The notes beneath the pieces are model-generated. The model was not told the DNA's origin. It did not search any database and saw nothing but the letters and a program-made list of their open reading frames with translations. Positions 11,801-22,535 of a DNA stretch of 64,000 nucleotides are shown here, in pieces (position 1 is the first letter of the stretch; the number at the start of each line of letters is the position of its first letter). A program made the position numbers and the translations under genes. Origin of the DNA: Isoetes taiwanensis (lineage: Eukaryota; Streptophyta; Lycopodiopsida; Isoetales; Isoetaceae); assembly GCA_021234155.1 (NCBI GenBank), contig JAJEKV010000011.1, forward strand, positions 5,783,132 to 5,847,131, in the 5' to 3' direction.

Positions 11801-14152
11801 TGTGGCGTCCCTTACTGTGATATCACGGTGCCCTCACCGTATACAAAGCAGGGAGTTCATCCCCCATACCAGCTCCATGCTATCTGGGGCCCTCCACAAG
11901 ACACCGCAACCGTAGACGGGTTCCGGTGGGAAGAGTGGAAGGGTCATTGCACCAGCCTCCCTCGGGGCCTACCTAGGCTGCGGAAGCGTAAAACATACAT
12001 GTCATCGGTAGCACATACATCAACATCATATGACCATCACGAAGGATGGTCCTCCCACATATCGACACATCACATAGGGAATCCTACCCAAGGCTCGAGA
12101 CTCAAGGGAATGACCCGGGCTTGGGTCTCCAGAGTTCATTGCAGACAGAGTTCATGGCAATGGATTTGGCTGGCATATGAACATGGCTTATGGTTGTCCA
12201 CTCCATCCGCCCCTCCCGTGCACACTTTGCAGAGTGGTCTGAAAAGTGTCGGGACCCGACTGTAGCCCGCCGGATGCATAGCCAAAAGGGCTATTCCTGG
12301 GCTCATCTTCCCGATTCAGATGGGGCGGTAGGGATCACTCCCTCCGAGGTGCGCATCTTGACTCGAGGTGACTAGAGGGCCACTTTGCCGTATTCGAACC
12401 CACCGGAAAGTGAACACCACTTCACGGGTAGTCGAGCCCATGCCTTGCCCACACGCAGTGGCAAGCCATTGGACCTAGTCACAATCAGGGTAGCCCTTAA
12501 GGACGAAAGTTCGCCAAAAGGCTATTTTTTAAAGGTATCGAGAAATTTTGATGCTATGGTTTAGTAGGGCCCGTTATAGATGAAAAAAATAAAATTAGCC
12601 AACTTTTCTACAAACAAATCTCACTCCCCTTGAAAATTCGCCACATCCACTAAGCGTCATAACTATGGATTCGCCTTATCCTCTACCCTCCTTCTCGAAG
12701 ATTTCTTAAGGAATCGCCTAATATTCTAGGCTTTCTTCATAACCTAATCTATTCTCCATATCCATCCAGGTTCATTTTTGTAGCTATTGTGTTTCAAATA
12801 CTTCTTCTAAGGATGCACTGGAGAGCATTTTTTTACAGACCTCCCTTTTCATAGATTTATTTTATCTACAAGGATAAGCCACGTTCTCATTTGCAAAGGT
12901 TAAGTTGTGGTATTGCATCATGCAACTATAATTATGATGTGTTTGTGTCCTCGATTAAATATGGATGCCGATGAATAAAATCTCACCACAGAAATTGCAC
13001 TTGGAAAATAAAGACACTTAAATATTGGCAAAATAATATTGGCCATGATTCGCCTAGATTTCTATAAAAAAAAATTCATGTCTAGAAAACATTCGCCAGC
13101 ATAACTAATCTTGCAACTCTATTATTCGCCCGACCTTCTAAATTATGCGTAGACAAATTTCGCCTTAAGGGCAACCCTGGTCACAATGATCCCCGGTAGG
13201 CTTTACACACCAGAGGGATCGTTCAAGAGTCAGGACATGAACCTCCTTCTTAGCCAGTCTGGCCTCTTCACCCACATCCCGGTGTGGCTCTTGTGCACAG
13301 GCCGAATCTACAGTGTGCTAGAGAGGCTACTCTAGGAGCATCAACTACCAAGCTTTAGGTCTCTACCCCCCTTCCCAATACAAGGAGTTCATAGAGATAC
13401 ATCATCCATATACTTCACAGAGAACTAAAGAACTAGATCTAATCTACAACATAGAGTTAGGTTCTTTAGTTAGAATCTGCTATCTAGAGATCTAGAGGGC
13501 TGCTATGGGCAATTTAATAGGCTAAACCTACTGCTTCAATGACTAAAATAGGGTTTAGACTATCTAATTGGCCAAATACCTGATCCTTGAGGGACTCCTC
13601 GACTGAGCTCGACCATCCTGGCGAGGCAGCTCGAATCAAGGGAAACTAAGGATGCAATTCTCCCGAGTCAGGAGGGGCGGTTTTGGCCAAAGGCAGCCAA
13701 AAGCAGTTCTAAAGCCCTAAAATCGAAATTTGGGCAAGTTAGGGTTTCCTACCCTATATAGACAAGGGGGGTGGCTAGGGTTTCCAATTATCCCCTTTTG
13801 GCATGTGGGATAATTGGAAATGGGCCCACTTGCCTTTAAGGGCTAGGTGGCCAAATGTGCACACATGGAAATGTGTGCCCACATTAATGTGTACATTGGA
13901 CAATGTGCACATTAATTGCACCTATGGGTGTGGCCCACTTAGCATGAAGTGTCCACATGGAAATGTGTGCCCACATTAATGTGTACATTGGAAAATGTGC
14001 ACATTAATAGTTGCACCTATGCTTGGCAAGTTGCCCCCTAGGGCTACCCACCTGGCTATACGGTAGCGTACACGTCAGCCGGAGTGGCGTGTACGCGTGA
14101 CGAGGCAGTACGGTATACGTCCTGGGGGCATATACTGTGCTGGAACGTCACA
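11801..14152 (-). repeat. 3' LTR of the H3-carrying chromovirus (with nested MITE)
   Basis: It matches 24499-26171 along its length once the insert at 12486-13179 is removed. The last 680 bp or so (13480-14152) are almost identical to the other LTR, while the CG-rich first part differs by clustered substitutions and short indels. Ends are TGTGGCG and CGTCACA. The flanking kelch-side bases ACATG are the target duplication. Confidence 0.93.
12486..13179. mobile_element. hAT-type MITE nested in the 3' LTR
   Basis: A 694-bp insert absent from the 5' LTR. Its ends are CAGGGTAGCCCTTAAGG and the inverted CCTTAAGGGCAACCCTG (16 of 17 matching), flanked by a perfect 8-bp duplication GTCACAAT (12478-12485 and 13180-13187), as expected for hAT. 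It codes for nothing. Subterminal TTCGCC motifs recur near both ends, and TTCGCCAAAAGGCTA near the left end also occurs at 27902 beside the hAT transposase gene. Because only one LTR carries it, it arrived after the retrotransposon. Confidence 0.92.
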
Positions 14153-14165
14153 TTCTCCCCACCTT
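14153..14165 (-). promoter_or_regulatory. Polypurine tract
   Basis: Minus-strand AAGGTGGGGAGAA directly abuts the TGTGACG start of the 3' LTR, the expected plus-strand primer for reverse transcription. The second element has the equivalent purine run at 56671-56683. Confidence 0.85.
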
Positions 14166-14170
14166 AAAAT

Positions 14171-14188
14171 GATGCTGTCCGCAGCATC
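14171..14188 (-). promoter_or_regulatory. Small conserved hairpin beside the polypurine tract
   Basis: GATGCTG and CAGCATC form a 7-bp stem around a 4-base loop. The second element keeps the hairpin at 56689-56706 with AATGCTG and CAGCATT, a paired G-C to A-T change. It may aid priming or 3' end handling; role unknown. Confidence 0.55.
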
Positions 14189-14189
14189 G

Positions 14190-15019
14190 TGGGTCTCCCC
14201 ACCTTGGGATTATCCTAACCTGCAATCAACCTGATGCATACGATAACTACTATAGTCCCTACACATTTATTAAGATTACCTTAAGGTAATATTTTTATGA
14301 CATTATCACAACATTATATTATGAGGCAACTTATCAATTCATAACATCACTAAACAGGTTACTCCATAATTTACTTAACATGACAATTAAGTTTATCAAA
14401 ATTTAAAATTAACGTCCAAGGTACTCTTCATTCCTTGCAACACATTCCAACAAAATTTGTGTTGCAAGTCTTCGTAGCTCGACCTCCTTGCCCTCCGGAG
14501 CGCTCTATTGGCCTGCAGGTCGACACTACGTTAGTACCATTAATTATTAATAAAATTTTGGTTATATGGTGACCACCCCACCTATCTACATGGATGCATG
14601 GCTAATCTCCCGGCGTAGGAAGAGGATGGATCTTCCATTATGGCCGCGGAGACAGCGCCTATATGCCTATATGCCACTCATGCCTACACCTCTAGTTGCC
14701 CAGCGTGGAGGATATCCTTCTCGCGTGGGGGGCGTGAAGGATAGATTCCTCCTATCAAAGCATATATGGGGCTAAAGGTGCTTTCCCTACCAATGCATTC
14801 CTCAATGACCTCCTTTCTCTCGAGGTCGTCTACTTCCGTGGGACAGAAGTAGACTTTCTAATCTACCTTCCACTCGCCCAAGCGGAAACGCGGTCATGCC
14901 TACATTGACATTACACCACGCCCTAGAGATCACCGTAGTGGTCCCATCATCGGTAACAACGCATGCGACCCATACTAAGCATAGGTTGCATGCGTAGATT
15001 AATCTTAATTACACAAGAA
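14190..15019. other. Non-coding 3' part of the chromovirus
   Basis: Between the integrase stop and the polypurine tract. Only a 69-codon plus-strand frame lacking motifs is present; no further element gene seen. Confidence 0.6.
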
Positions 15020-15466
15020 TTAACCTACACAAATCCACATGCCTGAGCCGATTTCTTCGGAGATGACCTTGCCGTCCCATTGCTCCATAAATTGTGGATA
15101 CTGCTTTACCAAATCTTTCTTAAGTACCCACGTCGCGTCTTCCACTGGTAAGTGTTTCCACTTGACCAAATATTGGAGGAATTCTGATCTCCTCGTTTTC
15201 TTGAAAGCTTTATCAAGAATCAATTCTGGAACTATTTCCAGCTGTTCCTCCGTCATTTCCAACAACGTTGGAGTGTCCAAGACTTCGTCTGGATTTGGAG
15301 TATGCTTCTTCAACAAACTCACGTGGAAGACCTTATGAATCTTTAGGTGTGCTGGCAAGTCTAGCTTGTAGGATTGATTACCTATTCTCTTGACTATTCT
15401 GAAAGGTCCAGCCCACCTTGGAGCAAGCTTCTTGCAATTCCCGATCCTGAGCTTCGCCTGCTTCAC
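15020..15466 (-). CDS. Integrase C-terminus with chromodomain
   Basis: The frame reads KLAPRWAGPFRIVKRIGNQS, the GPF/Y module of Ty3/gypsy integrases, then HVSLLKKHTPNPDEVL and, near 15120-15190, YLVKWKHLPVEDATWVLKKD, a chromodomain-like segment with the aromatic and acidic residues expected (Y, W, W). In chromoviruses this module binds chromatin, often at H3K9-methylated nucleosomes, and steers insertion. It is separated from the catalytic core by frame changes. Its coexistence with an H3-tail-bearing ORF in the same element is the notable context. Confidence 0.85.
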   Translation of the reverse strand: MKQAKLRIGNCKKLAPRWAGPFRIVKRIGNQSYKLDLPAHLKIHKVFHVSLLKKHTPNPDEVLDTPTLLEMTEEQLEIVPELILDKAFKKTRRSEFLQYLVKWKHLPVEDATWVLKKDLVKQYPQFMEQWDGKVISEEIGSGMWICVG

Positions 15467-15485
15467 CTTGATCTTGAGCCAAACA

Positions 15486-16376
15486 TCATCTCCAACTTTG
15501 AACTCTCTTACTGTTCGATGCTTGTCGGCGATGCTCTTCTGACGACTTCTTCTTTGCTAGCGGATAACCTCGAACTTCTTCCACAAGCTGCTGCGCATAT
15601 CGGCCAACATCTGGCCGCAAAACTTCCACTTTGACACGGGGTTGTGCCAAATGTCCAGAGTTAGGCAATCGATAGTCAGAATTGATCATAAACGGCGACA
15701 TTTGGGATGATTCACCGCTTGGTGCTATTGTATGCAAACTCCACCAAGTGAATAAATTCTTCCCACATACTTTGCTTATTCCGACATAGTTTTCATAGCA
15801 TGTCCTCTAAAATCCTGTTGGTCCGCCCGTCTGCCATCCGTCGAGGATGATATGCCGTGCTCATGGATAGCTTCATGCGGATTGTCGCAAAAGAGGTCTT
15901 GCCAAAAGGCGCCATGAACTTCGGATCCCCTCAGCGGAGATGATCTCCCTTGGCATGCCATGAAGCCTGAAGATCTCTTTGGTGAAGAGCTTTGCTGTAT
16001 CCATAGCTGTATCTGTGGTACTGCAAGGCACAAAATGTGCCATTTTCGACAACTTGTCGACCACTACCATCAAGGCATCCTTCCCTCTTGCTGTTCTTGG
16101 GAGTCCTGTGATGAAATCCATGCTGATTACCTCCCACTTAGCGTTTGGCACCGCTAATGGTTCCAATGCCCCTGGAATTCGAAGCTGCTCTGCCTTGGTC
16201 TGCTGACATAGCTGGCATTCCTTGATGTAGCGAGCCACCTGCTTCTTCAGTCCTGGCCAATAATAGCTGCTGCGTACTTTGAAATATGTTTTCATGAATC
16301 CCGCATGGCCAGCTATGGGCTGTTGTGCGTGTCGTGGAGGATCAATTTCCTTATACCTGCTGATTCGGGTACGCAC
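15486..16376 (-). pseudogene. Integrase zinc-binding and catalytic core, frameshifted
   Basis: 15873-16376 carries the HHCC zinc-binding region ([11 protein letters not shown] and KECQLCQQTK) and the start of the DDE core: DFITGLP with the first Asp and VVVDKLSKMAHFV. The second catalytic block is disrupted near 15920, where ISAEGIRSS stands in place of the usual D-R-D-P, and the region holding the catalytic Glu (about 15790-15850) can only be read with several 1-2 nt shifts. Integrase would join the cDNA to host DNA; this copy appears inactive as written. Confidence 0.85.
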
Positions 16377-16798
16377 AACTTGTTCTTATGGTATAACAGG
16401 TTGCCTTCCTTCTTAAAATGTTTAAAGGCTTCCTGCTCCTTATCTGTTCTAGCCTCCTTAGAGAGGCTTGCCCATACTTCCTTGAAATCCACATCCGTTG
16501 GCAAGGACTCTTCAATCTTCTTACCAAAGTCGCTGGAGATTGTCGAAATTGCATTGCAATGCACTCTAGTTGTCAGGGGATGCCTTGAAAGCGCATCCGC
16601 TACCACATTGAGCTTCCCTGGCTTGTAGACTATATCAAAGTCGTACTCTTCAAGGAACTCCATCCACCTTCTCTGCCTCAGGTTGAGGTGTGGTTGCGTG
16701 AATACATATTGGAGGCTTTGGTGGTCCGTATCCAATTGGAACTTCCTTCCCGAAAGGTAGTGCCTCCAAATCCTTAATGCCCTGACAACCGCAAGCAA
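16313..16798 (-). CDS. RNase H C-terminal half and linker to integrase
   Basis: Reads [12 protein letters not shown] and [20 protein letters not shown] then [13 protein letters not shown], the end of the Ty3/gypsy RNase H and the conserved linker. A single missing G near 16798 separates it from the RT frame. This may be a true frameshift or a sequencing error; the downstream frame is otherwise clean. Confidence 0.88.
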   Translation of the reverse strand: MLAVVRALRIWRHYLSGRKFQLDTDHQSLQYVFTQPHLNLRQRRWMEFLEEYDFDIVYKPGKLNVVADALSRHPLTTRVHCNAISTISSDFGKKIEESLPTDVDFKEVWASLSKEARTDKEQEAFKHFKKEGNLLYHKNKLCVPESAGIRKLILHDTHNSP

Positions 16799-18216
16799 TT
16801 CCTATCGTGCGTGGGGTAGCGCGTTTCGGCGTCGTTCATCTTCCTGGAATCATACGCTACCACACGCTCTTCTTGCATAAGCACTGCTCCTGTAGCTATC
16901 TTACTTGCGTCTGTCGCTACCAGCTTATCTTTCTCTGGGTCCGGCAGGGTTAAGACTGGGGCTGTTGTTAAAGCTTCCTTCAACAATTCAAACCCTGCTT
17001 GGGCTTTCTTGTGCCAATGCTCTGCCCAATCTTTCACTTTCTCTGCCCTCGTCAAGTCTGTTAACGGGGCCGCTATCTTGGCAAAGTTCTTCACGAACTT
17101 CCTATAGTACCCTGCTAGGCCGAGAAAACTTCTGACTTCATGCACATTCTTCGGCGCCGGCCACTGAATGACGGCTTCAATCTTTGCAGGATCCGTCGAG
17201 ATGCCTTCTGCTGAGATCACATGACCTAGATACTCCACCTTCTCTGTTGCGAAGTGGCACTTCGACAGCTTGGCGTACAACTTGTGCCTCTTCAACTTCT
17301 CCAGCACTCTTCTCAAGTGTTGTACGTGCTCTTCAAGGGATCTGCTATACACCAAAATGTCATCAAAGAAAACAATCACAAAGATGTCTAAGAACTCCCT
17401 GAAGATGTCGTTCATGAGCCTCATGAACGTTGCGGGGGCATTTGATAAGCCGAAAGCCATTACCGTGAACTCATAGTGCCCATACCGCGTTCTGAAGGCG
17501 GTCTTATGGATATCGTCTTCCTTTATCCTGATTTGATGATAACCTGACCTTAAGTCGATTTTGGAGAAGATCTTTGCACCTTGGAGCTGATCCATCAAGT
17601 CATCTGATCTGGGGAGCGCGTACTTGTTCTTAATTGTGTGCTTGTTCAACTGCCTATAGTCTATGCACATTCTTAGACTGCCATCTTTCTTCTTAACGAA
17701 GAGAATGGGCGCTCCAAATGGCGAAACACTAGGTCTAATGAAACCTAGGTCCAGCAGCTCCTGCAACTGCTTCTTTAGCTCTGACAACTCCTGCGTTGTC
17801 ATTCTATATGGAGCCTTGCTCGTAGGCTTTGTTCCCGGTTCGAGTGCAATCTCACACTCGACTCCCCTATAAGGAGGGAGCTGCTTGATCTCATCTGGAA
17901 AGAGATCATGGAATTCCGTGATCAGCTTAGCTACTTGCTTTGGCAACTTGCTCAGCACCTTGTCTTCTTTGCTTCCTTCCGATTCCGGCTCACTAATCTC
18001 AAGCTTGAAGATGTATGCCACCTGCTCACTCTTGATGCACTTGAACAGCCTCTTAGAAGACATGCACTGCATGATGGGAACAACTTCTTTACCTGTGATT
18101 TCGATGATCTTGCCGTCAGGCGTTGGGAAGGTCACCTTCCGCTTTCCGACATAATGGCCCCCGCTGGCCCAAGGTACTCCATTCCTATGATCAAGTCGTT
18201 TCTTGCCAATGCCCAT
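16774..18216 (-). CDS. Reverse transcriptase with start of RNase H
   Basis: A 480-codon open frame. The RT palm holds [32 protein letters not shown] (first catalytic Asp), [20 protein letters not shown] and FFDDILVYS (the catalytic Asp pair, with FFDD instead of the usual YxDD), followed by [11 protein letters not shown] and the RNase H start [16 protein letters not shown]. It copies element RNA into cDNA using the initiator tRNA-Met primer. The frame breaks at its 3' end, in RNase H. The N-terminal 100 residues are the linker after protease. Confidence 0.95.
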   Translation of the reverse strand: MGIGKKRLDHRNGVPWASGGHYVGKRKVTFPTPDGKIIEITGKEVVPIMQCMSSKRLFKCIKSEQVAYIFKLEISEPESEGSKEDKVLSKLPKQVAKLITEFHDLFPDEIKQLPPYRGVECEIALEPGTKPTSKAPYRMTTQELSELKKQLQELLDLGFIRPSVSPFGAPILFVKKKDGSLRMCIDYRQLNKHTIKNKYALPRSDDLMDQLQGAKIFSKIDLRSGYHQIRIKEDDIHKTAFRTRYGHYEFTVMAFGLSNAPATFMRLMNDIFREFLDIFVIVFFDDILVYSRSLEEHVQHLRRVLEKLKRHKLYAKLSKCHFATEKVEYLGHVISAEGISTDPAKIEAVIQWPAPKNVHEVRSFLGLAGYYRKFVKNFAKIAAPLTDLTRAEKVKDWAEHWHKKAQAGFELLKEALTTAPVLTLPDPEKDKLVATDASKIATGAVLMQEERVVAYDSRKMNDAETRYPTHDRNCLRLSGH

Positions 18217-18229
18217 TACTTCCTTTCAT

Positions 18230-18420
18230 CCGGATATTAATCCCCGCAAGTCGATGTCGGTTGATTCTCTTGCTCCGCCGCCCCTTTATCGCACCACTTG
18301 CTAAGACAACGGGCCTTGGCTTTGACTTTTAATGGTTTCAGCTTCAACATTTGAACCATTCGGGGATGCAAAGTTATGGCTACTTCCCGAGTCTATCAAG
18401 ACTATGAAGGACTTGGCCTT
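18230..18420 (-). pseudogene. Aspartic protease remnant
   Basis: Minus-strand frames give FIVLIDSGSSHNFA, the DSG active-site motif of retroviral-type aspartic proteases (DSG codons at 18385-18393). The rest of the domain lies in other frames before the RT frame begins at 18216, so small indels have broken it. It would cut the Gag-Pol precursor. Confidence 0.75.
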
Positions 18421-18539
18421 GGCCTTCCCTATTTGTGGAAATTACTTTATAATCGGGTCTCTTTGCTCCAGATCTATTGCGGCAAAGATGTGACACTCAC
18501 CTCAATGTAGTCAGCGGCCTTCCGCCGCCGCCGCCGAGA

Positions 18540-20050
18540 GAAGGCCCCAATCTCCCAACTCCGCTAGAGCCGCACTCATGACGGTAGGGGCGCTTTGCAG
18601 CGTCCCTATGGCCTTGGCTGAAACACCAAGCACGGTTGCTTTTTCTATGCACTCCCCCTCTTTTCCTTGGGGCATCGCTTTTAAAAAGGATCGCCCGCTT
18701 TGGAGTAATTTGACCCCTCCCGCTTGTCCTTGAAGGACACCGCTTCTTCTCCTCGCCGCTCCGTTCCCACCATATGGGGCTCTAGCCGGACCGGATTTGC
18801 TGCCCTAGGGCTATGGCTTCAGCCGCTTGCCTTTATCCCGGAAATACTTTGCCGCCTCGGAGCCCCGCAAGCTTATAGCCTTGGACTCGCTTCGACATCT
18901 TGTCCTAGGGTTTATTGCTCTCACAAGCTTGCGGATCTCCTCATTCAGCCCTTCAATATAGCTTTCAACTGCATGCTTCTCTCCCAACTTTGGCACATAC
19001 AGCCTTAGCCTCATGAATTCCTCTGTATATTTCTGGACTAGTTGCCTTGCTGCAACCTATAGAACTGCTGCATCATGCTGGACTTATGTTCCCTCGGGAG
19101 GGTAAAAGCATGTTAGGGTGTCCCTTAAAAAGTATTATTTAGTGACCAAAAAAGTACCTAAAAAGGTACCCAGGACTGGGTACTGGGTACCTATGTAATA
19201 TCTCAATAAAAAGTACATTCTAGAACTTTTATATATATTTTGGTCTCCGGTAGCATTATCTTTATCTTAACTTTGAATATTAATGCGTCCTTGACTTTTA
19301 TTTTGGATATTTGTACTAGTTTTAATAGAAAATAAAAATGAGAAAGTACCCAGTTCTGAAGTACCTAGTGTATGTACTTTTGCAGGTTCCAAAAGTGGTA
19401 CACCCTAACATGCTTTTACCCGGGACGTAATGGCGCTTGAAGGCTTTAGCAAACTTCCTGAACTTACAAGCATCCCTGCTTAACCCATGTGCCTTTGCAT
19501 AACCCTTCCACCAAATCCGAGCGGCTCCTTTCAAGTTGGTTGTTGCAACTCTGCCTTTGTCTTTATCTTTCATGCCATAAGCATTGCCGTACTCACTCAT
19601 TTCGTCCAGCCATGCCTCTGCTTCCAATCCTGACCTGTTCTCCCCTGAGAACTGTTCGATTCTTTTCGTCCATACATTGCCCGGTCGCGAATCTACCTTC
19701 TTCTAGTAGTCGAGGGCCCGTATCTCTTTGTCGTCCATCCGGGGTGTTCCTCTGCCTTCCATCTTCAGTGTTCCTTTGCCTTCCATCTGTTCGGTCCTGA
19801 GCCTGTTCTTCCTCTTCCTCGGAGTCGGAGTCTGAGTCTGAACTTGAGTCGGAAGATTCCGGACTGGAGGATCTCCTTCTCTTGCTCCTCTTCTTGTCCC
19901 TTCCTGCTCTCCGAGCTGATGCTTGCGGCAACTGAGCGTTGCCCACCACCCCACTCCACTTTCGCTTTGCGCAGACAAAGCCCTTTATCTGCTCCAAACC
20001 GTCCCTCATCTCGATATATCTCCTCCTCCGGGGTCATGGGTTCCATATCT
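18540..20050 (-). pseudogene. Gag gene, frameshifted and split by a MITE
   Basis: The 5' part (about 20046-19593) encodes an Arg/Ser and acidic stretch (DKKRSKRRRSSSPESSDSSS). The conserved Gag core follows at 19627-19430 (MEAEAWLDEMSEYGNAYGMK and KGAARIWWKGYAKAHG), is interrupted at 19100-19420 by a MITE, then resumes with MRLRLYVPKLGEKHAVESYI (19014-18811). A degenerate CCHC-like segment lies near 18620. Gag forms the particle that packages element RNA. With the MITE and its 5-bp duplication removed the frame runs on across the junction, so the MITE is a late insertion. Confidence 0.82.
19100..19420. mobile_element. 321-bp MITE inside Gag
   Basis: The ends share an inverted GGTAAAAGCATGTTAGGGTG-type sequence (perfect over about 21 bp) and are flanked by CGGGA duplications (19095-19099, 19421-19425). 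Internal sequence is AT-rich with several GGTACC/AAAGTACC motifs and no ORF. Superfamily uncertain because 5-bp duplications fit more than one group. Confidence 0.85.
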
Positions 20051-20319
20051 TGAAATAGGTTCCTTGCCGGGGTGGTCTCAAGGGGGTCTGCTTTCTATAA
20101 GGTCTCAAGCAGCTTGTCGTTCCCTAACGTTTAGGCCTCTAGCTGCATACACAAGTAATTCATGGCTATTTGGTTAGTTTCATTTGTTCTCCTGCATTGT
20201 TTATGTTCGTTGGTATAATTGTGGGGCAAAAATACATCAACAAAACATTTAAAGTGCAATAGAATTTATATTCATATATCATATAATATTTCGGATAAAA
20301 AGTCTCCTGGATCAAGAGT

Positions 20320-20990
20320 CTAACTAGTCTTGAAATCGCCCGGTAAGGCAGGGTTGTCTTCAAGAAACTTCTTAACTTGGGCAGGCCCTACCGAAAGTGA
20401 CCCAAGTTCACGATGATGCTTTACCGACGAGCCTCCATGTATGGCTCTCACGAGGTCTTCTACCCTGGTGGGATGTGAGGCCGCGATCCCTTTAATCTCG
20501 GGCCGTGGGGTATGGCAAAAGTCAAGAGGTCGAGTGCTATTGATCTCTTGACCGGGAGCGGCATAGTCGACATTTGTTGCTATTCGAGCATGCTGCCGGC
20601 CCGAGTGCAATCAGCATGAACACTCCCTCTTCACCTCACGGGGCTGAACTTGCGGTGTATTACCGCTATTCTCCCATCCATCGGGCAAAGTAGTATCGGC
20701 GACGGCGTTGTTGTGTGTCGCCAAGCTTCTCCACTTGTTTGGCCTCCAGCTGTGCGCCCGGCGTGCTACGTCGACCTCGATTTCGTCCAGCTCCCCTGTA
20801 GTCTTCAATTGTCGCGGTCGAGCCTCCCGAGGTCGATTCCTTCTCCTCTTGGGGGTGGTGTCGGCGACTCCCATTAGGATGCTCGTGGTCTTCCCACGGA
20901 TCCCCATCTGTTCTTGGAGGGCGAGGAACTCCTCCTCTCAGCTGGCAGCCCCGCCGGGCCCATTATTTGCCCGGATGTTCTTTGTAGGCT
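20320..20990 (-). pseudogene. Unassigned element frame with one in-frame stop
   Basis: 20611-20907 and 20320-20610 lie in the same frame, divided only by a TGA at 20611-20613; the reading appears to extend upstream to about 20990 (EEEFLALQEQ). Composition is basic and hydrophilic (PKRRRNRPREARPRQLKTTG). It may be the C-terminal part of ORF2 or an extension of Gag. TGA could have arisen from CGA by cytosine deamination. No domain recognised. Confidence 0.45.
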
Positions 20991-21011
20991 TGGATGTCTA
21001 AGTCGCTTCCC

Positions 21012-21360
21012 CTAATGTAGGTGTCGGCTTCTCCGATCTGGAAGCGGAAGTCCGAGGGCCCCTGACGATGAAGTCGCCCATGTCGGTTTGCCGCAGCTTG
21101 GTGGAGCAGTTCGTCCAACCCAGCCCCTCCCCGCATTCGGGAAGGTTCGATGTCGCCGGTGAGGAGTAGATACTCCTCCGCTGATGATGATGGGGCCAGG
21201 GCTTGTGATGCCTAGCCCGGTGGGGAGCAACTCACGATGCCCTGCCGCTCCGGCCGGTTGATCATCTCCCTGCCTCGCCTTGGCGCCGTTCTTCGTCTGA
21301 GTCGAGCTCCGTGTATCCTTCGTCGTCCGACTCCTCTTCGTCCTCTCTTGCTTCCTGTTC
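21012..21360 (-). pseudogene. Acidic and low-complexity continuation of ORF2
   Basis: Past the TAG stop that ends ORF2, the same frame continues with an acidic EDEEESDDEGYTELDSDEE stretch to about 21255, then frames shift. Likely a degenerate C-terminal region of ORF2; no motif assigned. Confidence 0.4.
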
Positions 21361-21825
21361 CTATTGATACTGCAACAACATCTGCTCTTCCTCTTGCACT
21401 GCTACGGGGTCTACCTCCATCGGAGGAATAGAGGTTACCCCCATCGGGTTTTTGGTGCGGTGGGATAAGAAGATGGCTAGGGCTGCGGTGTAAGAGAAGT
21501 ACTTGGTCCTATTGGCTGTCAGGACCATGTAGTCAGGTAGCCTCTGCGCCTTGTTAGTTAAGTACTTGGCGATGTTGGGGACATCGCCCAAGGCTGCTTG
21601 AAGGGATGGGCGGGGAACGAAGTATCCTATGCAAGGGGGGACTTGAACAAGGGAGGGTCCTACCCTAGCCTGAAATTCCGCTAGCACCTGCCTATATGCT
21701 GGGGTTGCATTTAGCGTAGCTTGGATGTCAATTTCTTTGCCAAAGATTTGGAAGATGTCGTTGACATCCTCCTCGGCAGCATGGGCACTGGCGCTGTACC
21801 ATCGCCCGAAGTCAGCAGTGGCCAT
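21361..21825 (-). CDS. Accessory ORF2, unknown, conserved between two elements
   Basis: A 154-codon frame starting MATADFGRWYSASAHAAEED. It lies after ORF1 and before Gag, with its own TATA box at about 21941-21950 (117 nt upstream) and two palindromes above that. A weak homologue exists in the second element (61640-61800), where RWCS and HVFDHLFDLHAIL align with RWYS and DIFQIFGKEIDIQATL, followed in both by a TP pair. The stop is TAG in a CAG-rich context and the frame continues beyond, so the original protein was probably longer and acidic at its end. I recognise no domain; a nucleoprotein or chromatin partner of ORF1 is only a guess. Confidence 0.6.
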   Translation of the reverse strand: MATADFGRWYSASAHAAEEDVNDIFQIFGKEIDIQATLNATPAYRQVLAEFQARVGPSLVQVPPCIGYFVPRPSLQAALGDVPNIAKYLTNKAQRLPDYMVLTANRTKYFSYTAALAIFLSHRTKNPMGVTSIPPMEVDPVAVQEEEQMLLQYQ

Positions 21826-21940
21826 TGATCTAGCAAAGAAGGGAGTAACAGACGGATGCAGAAGCGCCTCAGGGAGCTGGAAGATCGCCTAAGCAGTGGA
21901 GAGCAAATTTTGCAGGGTGCTAAATGAGAAATGGGGGGCT

Positions 21941-21950
21941 TATTTATAGA
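21941..21950 (-). promoter_or_regulatory. TATA box for ORF2
   Basis: Minus-strand TCTATAAATAAG about 117 nt before the ORF2 ATG. The same position relative to ORF2 in the second element holds CTATAAAAAG (61906-61915). This suggests an internal promoter rather than expression only from the LTR. Confidence 0.55.
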
Positions 21951-22126
21951 ATTGGGTAAAACCCTAATTTTTGGATAACCTAGAATTTACTGAGATTAGG
22001 CAATTCTGATCTATTAAGGGGTGCAATTGCAAGTTTGAAGACTATTTCTAGGGTTTGAGCATGCTAATAACAACTACTGACCCTATTGTACAATTTGGAG
22101 ATCATTTGGTGAAGAAATGGTACGAG

Positions 22127-22193
22127 GTCTCACACGTTGCGCCCAGACCGATTTTGAGAATGTCGAAATCTGTCCTGGCGCGACGTGTGAGAC
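22127..22193. promoter_or_regulatory. 67-bp palindrome A, upstream of ORF2
   Basis: Arms GTCTCACACGTTGCGCC and GGCGCGACGTGTGAGAC enclose a smaller GATTT/AAATC hairpin. One of four near-identical copies in this element; A and B lie upstream of the ORF2 TATA box. Confidence 0.85.
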
Positions 22194-22325
22194 ATGGGTC
22201 CTAATTGGGCTAGGCTTACTCAATTTAAGTGATCTAAGGCTGTAATTCCACTAAACTCATCGAGTTAGGCAGAATTGACCCCTTACTTAGTCGATTTGGA
22301 GCTGTTTTGGGCATTTTTGGGCATG

Positions 22326-22392
22326 GTCTCACACGTTGCGCCCAGCCCGATTTTGAGAATGTCAAAATCTGTCCTGGCGCGACGTGTGAGAC
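22326..22392. promoter_or_regulatory. 67-bp palindrome B, upstream of ORF2
   Basis: Same arms as copy A, starting 199 bp further from ORF2. The arms are conserved while the DNA between copies A and B is not, pointing to selection or gene conversion on the palindrome itself. Confidence 0.85.
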
Positions 22393-22535
22393 ATCGTCTA
22401 AATTTTGCTCAAAGCTCCAATTCAATTAAAACAAAAGCTAGGGATCGATATCTTAACCTATTTAAACAGGGTTTGACACTTTATTTACACAAAAATTTCT
22501 TTATATTAACAAAATTTTTCAGTTATTTACAAAAT

